NCBI GenBank assembly: GCA_963834365.1
Contig: CAWIBS010000034.1
Location: forward strand, 1-64,000
Direction of reading: 5' to 3'
DNA length: 64,000 nt
From: CAWJAP01 sp963834365
GTDB lineage: Bacteria > Acidobacteriota > Vicinamibacteria > Vicinamibacterales > Vicinamibacteraceae
A program made the translations under genes and the position numbers. The notes under the pieces were generated by a model, which made no database searches, was not told where the DNA came from, and saw only the letters and a list, made by a program, of their open reading frames with translations. Of this stretch, positions 53,427-62,330 are shown in pieces (the stretch's first letter is position 1; each line of letters opens with the position of its first letter).

Positions 53427-56400
53427 ATGGTCATGAGGCTGTTGGCTGCTGTTCTCTTCGTGGGCTCCATCGCCCCCTCGCTGTACGCCCAGACGCCGTC
53501 CGGCGAGATCAGCGGCTTGATCTCGGATGCCAGCGGCGCGGCCATGCCGGGCGTGACCGTCACCTTGCTCAACCAGGCGACCAATGCCGTGCGCGAGGTC
53601 CAGACCAACGAGGCGGGCCTCTACATGCTGCCGGCGATTCAGCCCGGCACCTACACCCTCAAGGCGGTGCTCACCGGTTTCCGGACCATCGAGCGGAAGG
53701 ACATCCAGGTCCAGGTCGGGAGCGCCACCCGCATCGCCGTGACGATGGAGGTGGGCGAGCTGTCCGAGGTCGTGGACATCAAGGGCGGCGCGCCGCTGCT
53801 GCAGACCGAGAACTCCGCGGTCGGCACGGTCATCGAGAACCGCGCGATCGTCGAACTGCCGCTCAACGGCCGCAACTATCTGCAGCTGGCCTCGCTCATC
53901 CCGGGTGCGACGACCAACGGTCCCTCGTCGAGCCAGGGCAAGCAGCGGATGGGCGGGCAGCGCAACAGCTTTGCGCTGAACGTCGCCGGCCAGCGCATCC
54001 ACTACAACCACTATTCGCTCGACGGCATCGAGAACACCGACCTGAACTTCAACTCCTACATGCTGCTGCCCTCGGTGGACGCGCTCCAGGAGTTCAACGT
54101 CGTCGCCGGATTGTTCGACGCCGAGTACGGGCGCGCGATCGCGCAGATCAACGCCTCCACCAAGGCGGGCACCAACCAGTTCCACGGCACGGCCTTCGAA
54201 TTCGTGCGCGATTCGTCGCTCGACGCCAAGAACTATTTCGACCGGGACGATCGGGCGATTCCGCCGTTCCGGCGCAATCAGTACGGCGTCACCGTGAGCG
54301 GGCCGGTCGTCGTGCCCAAGCTCCTGGACGGCCGGGACCGGCTGTTCTTCCTGTTCAACTGGGAAGGCCTGCGCGAGCGCAAGTCGCTGACGGCGACGCC
54401 GTCGGTGCCGCTGACGCCCTGGCGCACCGGCGACTTCTCACAGCTCCGCGACGCGAGCGGCAATCTCATCCCGATCTACGATCCGGCCACGCGCGTCTTC
54501 GATGCGGCGGGCAACGTCATCCAGGCGCCGACGCCGTTCCCCGGGAACGTCATCCCGGCGAATCGCATCGACCCGATCTCGCGGGAGCTCACCGAGTACT
54601 ACCCGCTGCCGCTCGAGGAGCGGACGGGCGCCAACTTCGTCAACGACGAACCGCGGCGGATCGAGGCCGATCAGTTCACCTATCGCCTCGACTTCACGCA
54701 GAGCTCGAATGCGAGCTGGTTCTTCCGCCACAGCTTCTCGACCGAGCTCGGCTACGACCCGTTTGCGATCCCGGACATGGGCATCAACACCGACACCGAC
54801 GTGCAGCAGATTGCGCTCGGCTATACGCGCACGTTCGGGTCGAGCATGCTCAACGACGTGCGGGTGGGGTTCGGCAAGCTGAAGAACGGCCACATCTCGC
54901 CTCGCGCCAACGTCGACAACGTCGTCGGCCGGCTCGGCATCAACCTGCCGAGCGACAACCCGCTCTACTGGGGCGTGCCCAACATCGGCATCACGGGTCT
55001 CGCGGGCATCGGCGAGGAGAGTGACGCGCCGTTCATCAACGACGACGTCACCCTGCAGATCGTCGACAACTTCACGTGGACCGTCGGGCGGCACTCGTTC
55101 AAGTTCGGCGGCGAGCTGCGCCGCGTCGACTACGACCAGATCGGCGGCGTCGTCACGCGGGGACGGTGGGCCTTCGACGGACGCTACACGCAGAATCCGC
55201 TGCTGCCGGCGGCACAGCGTGGCGGCTCGGCGTTCGCCGACTTCCTGCTGGGCCATTTCAACCGGTCAGAAGGCCAGGTGGGCGCGCCGATCGCCAACTT
55301 CAACTCCAACTACTTTGCGCTGTACGCGCAGGACAGCTGGCGCGTCGGGTCGAACGTGACGATCAACTACGGGCTGCGCTGGGAGTACGACCAGCCCTTC
55401 CGCGACGAGAACGACGCCATCGTCAACATCGACTTCACTTGGGACAACTCCTACGAGCCCGTGTTCGTGAGGACCGGCACCGGCGATCCCTATGAAGGCG
55501 ATCCGGCCTTCCAGCTGGCGCCCGACGTCCAGTACGTGCGCGACGGCCGCTTCGGCCGTGGGGCCTACCGCAGCGACTTCAACGATTTCGCCCCGCGGCT
55601 CGGCGTCGCCTGGAGCGTGACGCCGAAGACCGTGGTGCGGTCGGGCGGCGGCATCTACTACGTGCGCGACATCGGGAACGCCGTGTTCGACACGGTGCGC
55701 AACGCCCCGTTCACGATCCGCCGCGACGAGCCGGCCGAGACGTTCCGGCCGAACCTGTCGTACCAGCAGCCGTTCGTCCGCACCGGCGCGCCGACCTTCA
55801 TCCTCGCCAATCAGTGGGACGAGCCTTCGAGCTACATCGCCCAGTGGTCGGTCGGGGTCCAGCGGGAGCTCACCGGCAGCATGACCGTCGAAGCCACCTA
55901 CTTCGGCTCGGCCGGTGTCCATCTGCGGCGGCTCATGAGCTACAACAATCCGGAACCGAGCCAGCAGGCCAATTCGAACAACGCCCGGCCGTTTCCGAAG
56001 TTCGGCAGCATCCAGGTGATGAGCGCGCCCGGACACTCGAGCTATCACGCCGGCTATCTCAAGGTGCAGCGCCGCTTCTCGCAAGGCCTCAGCTTCCTGA
56101 GCTCCTTCTCCTACGGCAAGGCGATCGACAACGGCAGCGGCATCCGCACGACGGACGGCGACTCGCTCACGCCGTCGGACAACTACAACCTCGAGCTCGA
56201 GCGCGGGCTGTCGGCGTTCGACTTCCGGAAGCGATGGACGACGTCGGTCCTGTGGGATCTGCCGCTCGGCCGCGACCAGCGCTGGATGAACCAGGGCGGC
56301 TTCCTCGACTGGGTGGTCGGCGGCTGGCAGCTCGGCGGCATCGTGACGCTCCAGGACGGGTTTCCCCTCACCATGCTGTGCGGCGGCGGCACGATCCAGA

Positions 56401-56777
56401 ACGGCGGCGGCAACTGCTATCCCGATCCGACGGGTGAAGATTGGAGACTCTCCGGCAGCGAGCGCACGCGTGAGCGCTACTTCAACACCAACGCGTTCGT
56501 CGATCGCAATCCTGCCGGGGGACCGTTCCGCTATGGCACGGTCGCACGCAACTCGGTGATCGGCCCCGGCATCGTGAGCATAGACGCGTCGGCCAACAAG
56601 CGCTTCCGGCTGCACGGATCGAGCTTCGCCGAGTTGCGCATCGAAGTGTTCAACCTGCCCAATCACCCGATCTGGAACCAGCCGGGCAACACGTTGCGGA
56701 CACCGACGTTCGGCGTGATCACGGGCACGCGCATGGATTCGCGGCAGATCCAGATCGGGTTGAAGGTGGTGTTCTGA
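53427..56777 (+). CDS. Oar-like TonB-dependent receptor with carboxypeptidase regulatory-like domain
   Basis: 1,116 residues. ATG 53,427 follows GGGAGACCCC and begins a signal peptide (RLLAAVLFVGSIAPSLYAQ). A carboxypeptidase regulatory-like domain comes next (GEISGLISDASGAAMPGVTV), then the plug (VELPLNGRNYLQLASLIPGA, VAGQRIHYNHYSLDGIENTD) and a very large barrel ending QIQIGLKVVF with terminal Phe. This protein type is expanded in Acidobacteriota and is thought to take up large substrates. The frame is intact over its whole length. Confidence 0.92.
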   Translation: MVMRLLAAVLFVGSIAPSLYAQTPSGEISGLISDASGAAMPGVTVTLLNQATNAVREVQTNEAGLYMLPAIQPGTYTLKAVLTGFRTIERKDIQVQVGSATRIAVTMEVGELSEVVDIKGGAPLLQTENSAVGTVIENRAIVELPLNGRNYLQLASLIPGATTNGPSSSQGKQRMGGQRNSFALNVAGQRIHYNHYSLDGIENTDLNFNSYMLLPSVDALQEFNVVAGLFDAEYGRAIAQINASTKAGTNQFHGTAFEFVRDSSLDAKNYFDRDDRAIPPFRRNQYGVTVSGPVVVPKLLDGRDRLFFLFNWEGLRERKSLTATPSVPLTPWRTGDFSQLRDASGNLIPIYDPATRVFDAAGNVIQAPTPFPGNVIPANRIDPISRELTEYYPLPLEERTGANFVNDEPRRIEADQFTYRLDFTQSSNASWFFRHSFSTELGYDPFAIPDMGINTDTDVQQIALGYTRTFGSSMLNDVRVGFGKLKNGHISPRANVDNVVGRLGINLPSDNPLYWGVPNIGITGLAGIGEESDAPFINDDVTLQIVDNFTWTVGRHSFKFGGELRRVDYDQIGGVVTRGRWAFDGRYTQNPLLPAAQRGGSAFADFLLGHFNRSEGQVGAPIANFNSNYFALYAQDSWRVGSNVTINYGLRWEYDQPFRDENDAIVNIDFTWDNSYEPVFVRTGTGDPYEGDPAFQLAPDVQYVRDGRFGRGAYRSDFNDFAPRLGVAWSVTPKTVVRSGGGIYYVRDIGNAVFDTVRNAPFTIRRDEPAETFRPNLSYQQPFVRTGAPTFILANQWDEPSSYIAQWSVGVQRELTGSMTVEATYFGSAGVHLRRLMSYNNPEPSQQANSNNARPFPKFGSIQVMSAPGHSSYHAGYLKVQRRFSQGLSFLSSFSYGKAIDNGSGIRTTDGDSLTPSDNYNLELERGLSAFDFRKRWTTSVLWDLPLGRDQRWMNQGGFLDWVVGGWQLGGIVTLQDGFPLTMLCGGGTIQNGGGNCYPDPTGEDWRLSGSERTRERYFNTNAFVDRNPAGGPFRYGTVARNSVIGPGIVSIDASANKRFRLHGSSFAELRIEVFNLPNHPIWNQPGNTLRTPTFGVITGTRMDSRQIQIGLKVVF

Positions 56778-56871
56778 GTCGCAGCCGCATTTTTCCGGCC
56801 TGCGGAGCCGGGGTTGGCGCGCACGGACCGCAGCGACGTACTGATTCATGAATAATCCGGATTCTGCCCTG

Positions 56872-58214
56872 TCAGGGCCGGGCGTAGTCCTCGGCTCGTG
56901 TGTCGTCCAGCGCGCCGCGGTCCATCAGCCACAGGCCCGAGGCCCAGAAGAGTCCCAGCGACCCGACGGCAATCAGAATGGCGGAAACGGGCCAGTTGCG
57001 GCCGAGCAGGATGCCCCCGGCCATCGGGCCCAGCACCGATCCGATCCTGGCGACGCCCAGCACGGCGCCCACGCCCGTCGACCGGATGGCCGTCGGATAG
57101 ACCGACGCGATGACCACATAGAGGCCCGGCAACGCGCCCATGATGCAGGCGCCGACGATGACGAGCGCAACCATCAGCAGCGCGGGTCAGATCGTGGCCG
57201 ACGCCGAGCAGCGCCAGGCCTGCAAAGGCCGCCACCCCGGCGGCCGCCATGACGTGAATCCGGCCGAACCTGTCCATCAACAGGCCCCACGCCATCGCCC
57301 CCAGGCCGCCAGCCGCATTGACGATGACGGTGGCCAGCAGCGCGTGCTCGCGTGACAACCCGGCCCCGTTCATCAGCAGCGGCAGCCAGTTCAGCGTGAA
57401 GTACAGCATCGACATGTTGAGCGCGACGACTGCCACCAGCAGCACCGTCGTCCGCGTGCGACCGGGACCGACGAGCGCCGGGAACGACACCGGCGTGTTG
57501 CGCCTCTCGCCGGCATCGAACGTCGTCGTCCGTTCGACGGCGAGGTCTGGAGCGACCCTGCGGAGAATCCGCGCGATCTCGGGCTGCCGGTCACCGGCGA
57601 GCGTGAGAAAGTGGACCGATTCGGGCAGACTGCAGGCGGCGACGCCGGCAACCAGGATCGGCAGGATCGCCCCCACATAGAAGAGCGACTGCCAGCCGTA
57701 GGACTCCATCGACGCATGGGCGAACAGACTGGCGAGCATCGCCCCGAACGGCAGGCTCGAGAAGGTGACCGTCGTCAACGTCCCGCGCAGTCGCCGGGGC
57801 GCGAACTCCGTCACCAGCGACACCAGATTGGGCAGCACGCCACCCAGGCCGATCCCGGTGACGAAGCGTATCGCGGTCATCATCTCGAGTGTCGGGGCGA
57901 ACGACGTCAGCGCCGTGCCGATCGCGAACAACAGCGTCGCCGCGATCACCGGCCGGCGCCGGCCGACACGGTCCGCCAAGCCGGCCCATCGCGAGCGCAC
58001 CGACCAGCATTCCGGCCGGAGCGGCCGCAAAGACGGGCCCGAACCCGCCGGCAGGCACGCCCCATTCCCGCGCCAGCGCCGGCGCCGCGACTCCCATTGC
58101 CTGGACGTCGAAACCGTCGATCAGCGCGATGGCGGTGCACGTCGCGACGACGCCCCACTGGTACCGGCTGACCGGTCGGGTGTCGATGACCTCGCGTACG
58201 TCTACGACTGTCAT
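56872..58214 (-). CDS. MFS transporter (aromatic acid:H+ symporter-like), frameshifted twice
   Basis: Twelve-helix carrier read in three frames. The first part begins at ATG 58,214 after AGGAG (SRYQWGVVATCTAIALIDGF, typical of AAHS carriers). After an extra T near 57,985 comes IAATLLFAIGTALTSFAPTL and VTGIGLGGVLPNLVSLVTEF. After a second shift near 57,186 comes MVALVIVGACIMGALPGLYV, ending LDDTRAEDYARP. Joined, about 445 residues, the family length. GFDVQAMGV in helix 1 and GIGLGG are kept. It should import an aromatic or organic acid with protons. Assembly error is likely. Confidence 0.8.
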
Positions 58215-58239
58215 GGTCGGCACTCCTGAATCCGACGGG

Positions 58240-58749
58240 CTATGGCGCCGATCCGACAGCATCGGCCACGTGAGCCGAGCTCGATACGACGAGGTGCAGC
58301 ATGTACGCCACGGTGGCGGCCCTGGCGCCACCCAGGACGTCGCGGAGCCACAGGCTCGACGTGATCAACCTGTCGAGTGCCGCCGCATCGTAGGCGACAT
58401 CGAGCTTCATCTGGATCGGGACCTGAATGAGCATCGTCGACACGGTGGCCACCAGCAGCAGCGCCAGCGTCACGGCGATCGTCCACGGCGGCACCGCCAC
58501 CGGCCGGCAGAAGAACAGCAGCACGTTGGCGATCAGCGAGAGCGCCAGCCCCGGTATCGCCAGCACGACGAGGATGCGAGGGCCCAGCGCCTGGTGATAC
58601 GCGACCCACTGATCGGTCTCACCGATGATGTGCCAGAGCGGATAGTTGACGAACGATTCGAGATAGCCGGCGCCCAGGCTGTAGAACGTCAGGACGACGA
58701 ATGCGGTGAAGACGAACGTCGGGCCGATTGGCAGTGGCGTCTTGATCAT
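58240..58749 (-). CDS. Four-helix membrane protein (DUF1772-like)
   Basis: 169 residues with four hydrophobic helices: TFVFTAFVVLTFYSLGAGYL, ILVVLAIPGLALSLIANVLL, WTIAVTLALLLVATVSTMLI and a final one near RAATVAYMLHLVVSS. The order and the polar QVPIQMKLD after helix 3 resemble DUF1772 proteins. Function unknown. It is upstream of the MFS gene on the same strand, separated by 25 bp, and may be cotranscribed with it. Confidence 0.6.
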   Translation of the reverse strand: MIKTPLPIGPTFVFTAFVVLTFYSLGAGYLESFVNYPLWHIIGETDQWVAYHQALGPRILVVLAIPGLALSLIANVLLFFCRPVAVPPWTIAVTLALLLVATVSTMLIQVPIQMKLDVAYDAAALDRLITSSLWLRDVLGGARAATVAYMLHLVVSSSAHVADAVGSAP

Positions 58750-59008
58750 CGGTCTCCCGGGTGGCCTTGCTGGCACGCCTGTCGATTCGCGGAAGCTGAG
58801 GCTCCTTCGACAGCGTACCGGCTCCCTCCGACGCAGTCGTGAGCGTCCGGTTAGGTTTCCGCAAGGTCGGAGGTCGCGATCGGCACCCGGGGAGCGTCCG
58901 TCGGGCTGCGTCCGGTTGCTTTGGTGGTCAAATGGAGAACGACCCGATCTCGCAGCGCCGCCGGCTCAGGTGGTTCGGCCGTGAGGTCGCGGGCTCACGG
59001 CGGAGGCG

Positions 59009-59926
59009 ATGTCCCAACCGGTTCGCGCGCGAGGTCAGGTGCACTACGGCCGCTTCCTTCACGTGTTCGCCACGGCGTTGAAAGCCTGGTGGGCTGACGA
59101 CATCCCGCGCCTCGGCGCGTCCCTGGCCTACTACACCCTCTTTGCGATCGCCCCGGTCCTGCTTGTGGCGATCGCCATTGCCGGCATGGCATTCGGCCCC
59201 GAGGCCGTACGTGGAGAGCTGGTCGGACAGATGGACGACCTCGTAGGCCGCGACGGCGCGGCTGCCGTGCAGGCCCTGCTCGAAGGGGCCAGCCGGCGGG
59301 AGTCCGGGGTGCTCGCGACAGTCGTCGGAGCCGTCACGTTCGTGCTCGCGGCGACCGGCGCCTTCCTCGAGCTGCAAACTTCCCTGAACACCATCTGGCG
59401 CGTCAAGCCCAGGGAACATTTCAATGTCGCCTCGTTCGTGACCGACCGTCTTCGCTCGTTCGGCCTGGTCATCGCCGTCGGGTTCCTGCTGCTGGTGTCC
59501 CTCGCCGTCAGCGCTGCGCTCGAGGCCTTGAGCGCCTGGCTCGATCGCCGTGTGCCCGGCCTGCCGGCGATGTGGCAATTCGTCAACCTCTGCGTCTCGC
59601 TGGGTGTCACGGCGCTGTTGTTCGCGCTGCTGTATCGCTTCCTGCCCGATGTCGAGCTGCGGGCGAGAGACGTCGCGCTGGGCGCGTGTGTCACGGCCGT
59701 CCTGTTCACCGTCGGCAAGCACCTCATCGGGCTCTACCTCGGAAACAGCGCGATGGCGTCGAGCTATGGCGCGGCCTCTTCCGTCATCCTGCTGCTGCTC
59801 TGGGTGTATTACACGTCGCAAATCGTGCTGTTGGGCGCCGAGATCACGCGCGCCTACACCGAGGACGCGGGCCGCAGACCGCCGCCGCAGGACTTCGCCC
59901 AACGCGACCCCGCCGCCGCGAAATGA
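59009..59926 (+). CDS. YihY/BrkB-family inner membrane protein
   Basis: 305 residues. Six hydrophobic helices in the YihY pattern: ADDIPRLGASLAYYTLFAIA at the start, GVLATVVGAVTFVLAATGAF, WRVKPREHFNVASFVTDRLR, RARDVALGACVTAVLFTVGK and SSYGAASSVILLLLWVYYTS QIVLLGAE near the end. The family was once called RNase BN in error and its role is unknown. The start could be ATG 59,009 or an earlier codon in the same frame. It converges with the DUF2490 gene. Confidence 0.9.
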   Translation: MSQPVRARGQVHYGRFLHVFATALKAWWADDIPRLGASLAYYTLFAIAPVLLVAIAIAGMAFGPEAVRGELVGQMDDLVGRDGAAAVQALLEGASRRESGVLATVVGAVTFVLAATGAFLELQTSLNTIWRVKPREHFNVASFVTDRLRSFGLVIAVGFLLLVSLAVSAALEALSAWLDRRVPGLPAMWQFVNLCVSLGVTALLFALLYRFLPDVELRARDVALGACVTAVLFTVGKHLIGLYLGNSAMASSYGAASSVILLLLWVYYTSQIVLLGAEITRAYTEDAGRRPPPQDFAQRDPAAAK

Positions 59927-59935
59927 GCCCGAGGT

Positions 59936-60721
59936 TCAGAAGAGGCGTTTGACGCGGATGTTGAGGATGTTCTCGCTGGTGTGGAAGCTGTCGTCGATGG
60001 TGTTGCGCGAGCGGTTCCAGATGTAGAGGGCCTCGAATCTCCACGCGAAGCTGCGGCGGTATCCGAGTCCGGTGCGGATGCGCTGCTTGCTGGCGAAGCG
60101 TTCGTCGGGCTCGCCGAGGGGGACGAACCATTCCCAGTCCGCGAGCAGGTATCGGACGCCGTCGTCGCTCATCTTGGGCTTGTTCAGCGGGATCTGGAGC
60201 TCGAGGCGGTTGCGGAAGCGCACGCCCGACGAGCTCCCGCTGCCGGCGCCGGTGTAGAAGAAGTTCCGCGATTCGACGCGCACGAGATCGCGCACGACGA
60301 TGCGCCGGTGGGGTGGCTGCTCGCGCAGCCGGAGCCGCCGCATGCGCGAGAACAGGTGGAAGCGCACGCCCACACGCGGCGTCACCTCGACGCTGTTGAC
60401 GTCGTCGGTCTGCTTCGTGTACCCGACGACGCTTTCAGCCAGCAGATCGAGCCAGCCTTTCGGCGAGTACTCGACGTTCGGCGTCAGGTCCAGGTTGTGC
60501 CACCCCGGCTCGCCTTCGGGCGCGTCGAGGAGCACCTTCGGCTCGATGTCGAACTCGTACACCAGACGATCGCTCTTCACCCAGTTCAGCGTCAGGTTGC
60601 CCCAGAGCTGAGGGTTCACCTGCCCGCGTGCGGCCGAGGGGGTGGTCAAGAGCAGCCCGCACACCGCCGCGAACCGCAACCGCCGTCCTGCCGGCCTGTG
60701 CGGCCGGCAATCCGTGGTCAC
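59936..60721 (-). CDS. DUF2490-family outer membrane protein
   Basis: About 261 residues from GTG 60,721. A signal peptide (LRFAAVCGLLLTTPSAARG) is followed by a small beta-barrel: VNPQLWGNLTLNWVKSDRLV, EVTPRVGVRFHLFSRMRRLR, FRNRLELQIPLNKPKMSD and a C-terminal ILNIRVKRLF ending in Phe, as usual for outer membrane barrels. The frame is open further upstream, without a signal. Function unknown. It is the first of three envelope genes at this end, on the opposite strand to the other two. Confidence 0.75.
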   Translation of the reverse strand: MTTDCRPHRPAGRRLRFAAVCGLLLTTPSAARGQVNPQLWGNLTLNWVKSDRLVYEFDIEPKVLLDAPEGEPGWHNLDLTPNVEYSPKGWLDLLAESVVGYTKQTDDVNSVEVTPRVGVRFHLFSRMRRLRLREQPPHRRIVVRDLVRVESRNFFYTGAGSGSSSGVRFRNRLELQIPLNKPKMSDDGVRYLLADWEWFVPLGEPDERFASKQRIRTGLGYRRSFAWRFEALYIWNRSRNTIDDSFHTSENILNIRVKRLF

Positions 60722-61072
60722 AGTTAGCGCTCGAGGAGTGTCTTCGGGCGGCCCCCGTATCCCTCGGGCGCAGGCCTTGCTCCGCCGGTGGCTGGCGTCT
60801 CTACTGAGCTCATGTCGCTGATCCCTTTCTCCGTGCCGCAGGTCGACGAGCGCAAGCCGACTCCCTCGCTCCGACTTCCTGGCCGACGCGGCATTAGGAC
60901 ACAGCACACCTGCGGGCACAAGGGGTGTCAGCGCCTCGGACCGCCGGATCCAAGGGCCCCGCACCGAAGCGGGACATGGCTACTCCCCGATGGTCATGCC
61001 TACAGGGATGTCGAATCCGGTAGGATTAGTGCCGGACGCAGCGACTGCCCACTGTTCGAGGAGAGATTGCAG
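60722..61072. other. Intergenic region between two divergent barrel genes
   Basis: No convincing gene. An open frame covers part of it on the plus strand but is only the upstream extension of the next gene's first frame. Both promoters should lie here; no clear -10/-35 pair could be chosen. Confidence 0.4.
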
Positions 61073-62319
61073 ATGATTCGATCCGTCACCAGGAAACGAC
61101 CGATCGGGGCCGCGCCCTGATCGCCGCGCTGATTTTCGCGACCGTCGGGACGGCGCGGGCGGCGTCGGGACAGTCACCGCCCCCGGGCGATGACACGCGT
61201 GCCGGTCAGCTCGTTGCCCTGGAACAGGCCAAAGCGAAAGAGCTCAAGCCGTACGTGCCGAACAAGGCCGAGATATTGGTCAAAAAGCTCGAAGAACAGT
61301 TCCTGACCGGCAACCTCCATTGGCACCCGTTCTTTCAGAGCGCCTATGCGGGCGGCGGGTTCACGCTCGGCGCCGGCTACGCCCGGCACGTCAGCGACTA
61401 CAACATTGTCGACTTCCGCGGCAGCATCACGCCCAGCGGCTACAAGCGCATCGAGGCCGAGTTCCTGGCGCCGCGCCTGTTCAACCGCCGGGGCACGCTC
61501 TCGGTCATCGGCGGTTGGCGCGACGCCACCCAGGTGGGCTTCTACGGCATCGGCACCCCGAACACCTCGAAGGACGATCGGGTCAACTACAGCTTCCAAC
61601 AGCCGTATCTGTCGGCGCTGCTGGAAGTCCGGCCGAACCGATCGTGGCTGGTGCTCGGCGCCGGCGCCGAGTTTTCGCAGTGGCAACAGGGGCCCGGGTC
61701 AGGGACGTTTCCGTCGGTCGAGGAGGTCTACACCCCTGAGACGCTGCCCGGGCTGGGCGCGGAGCCCACCTACCTCCACCTGACCGGGACGGCCGCGATC
61801 GACACGCGCACGTCTCCCGGTTATTCGCGCCGCGGTGGGTACTACGGGGTGACTCTGCACGGATACGCCGAGAGCGACGACCTCTACGGGTTCAGGCAGG
61901 TGGACTACGACGCGATCCACCACATTCCGATCGGGCGTGACCGGTGGGTGCTCTCGCTCCACGGGAGGATGGAAACGACGTTCACCGATGACGCCCAGGA
62001 GATTCCGTTCTTCATGCTGCCCGCGCTGGGCGGCGGCTCCAGCCTGCGCGGGTTCGCGAGCTGGCGTTTCCGCGACCGCCACAGTCTCCTGCTCCAGGCC
62101 GACTGGCGCATCATCGTCAACAATTTCTTCGAGACGGCGCTGTTCTACGACGCGGGCAAGGTCACCAGCAGCACGTCGGATCTGGACTTCGACGGCCTCA
62201 AGAAGGATTACGGCATCGGGTTCCGCCTGCACGGTCCGGCCGCGACTCCTCTGCGCATCGAGTTCGCGAAGAGCAATGAGGGGCTCGTTCTCGTGTTTTC
62301 GGCAAAGGCCGCGTTTTGA
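61073..62319 (+). CDS. BamA/TamA-like surface antigen barrel protein, frameshift in signal peptide
   Basis: ATG 61,073 has GAGGAGA eight bases upstream and reads IRSVTRKRPIGAAP, then stops at 61,120. In the next frame the signal peptide goes on without gap (LIAALIFATVGTARAASGQS), then KELKPYVPNKAEILVKKLEE. So one base in the CCC near 61,115 is probably extra. The barrel part (GGGFTLGAGYARHVSDYN, GGGSSLRGFASWRFRDRHSL, FETALFYDAGKVTSSTSDLD, ending VFSAKAAF) fits the Omp85 C-terminal barrel; GSSLRGF is like the RGF motif that folds into the pore. No POTRA domain is present. Confidence 0.8.
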
Positions 62320-62330
62320 GGAACTGGACC

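Noticed and set aside
53390..56849. Long open frames in other phases across the Oar-like receptor (544 codons plus, 527 codons minus)
   Set aside because: They have no signal or domain, and the receptor frame is intact from signal peptide to terminal Phe.
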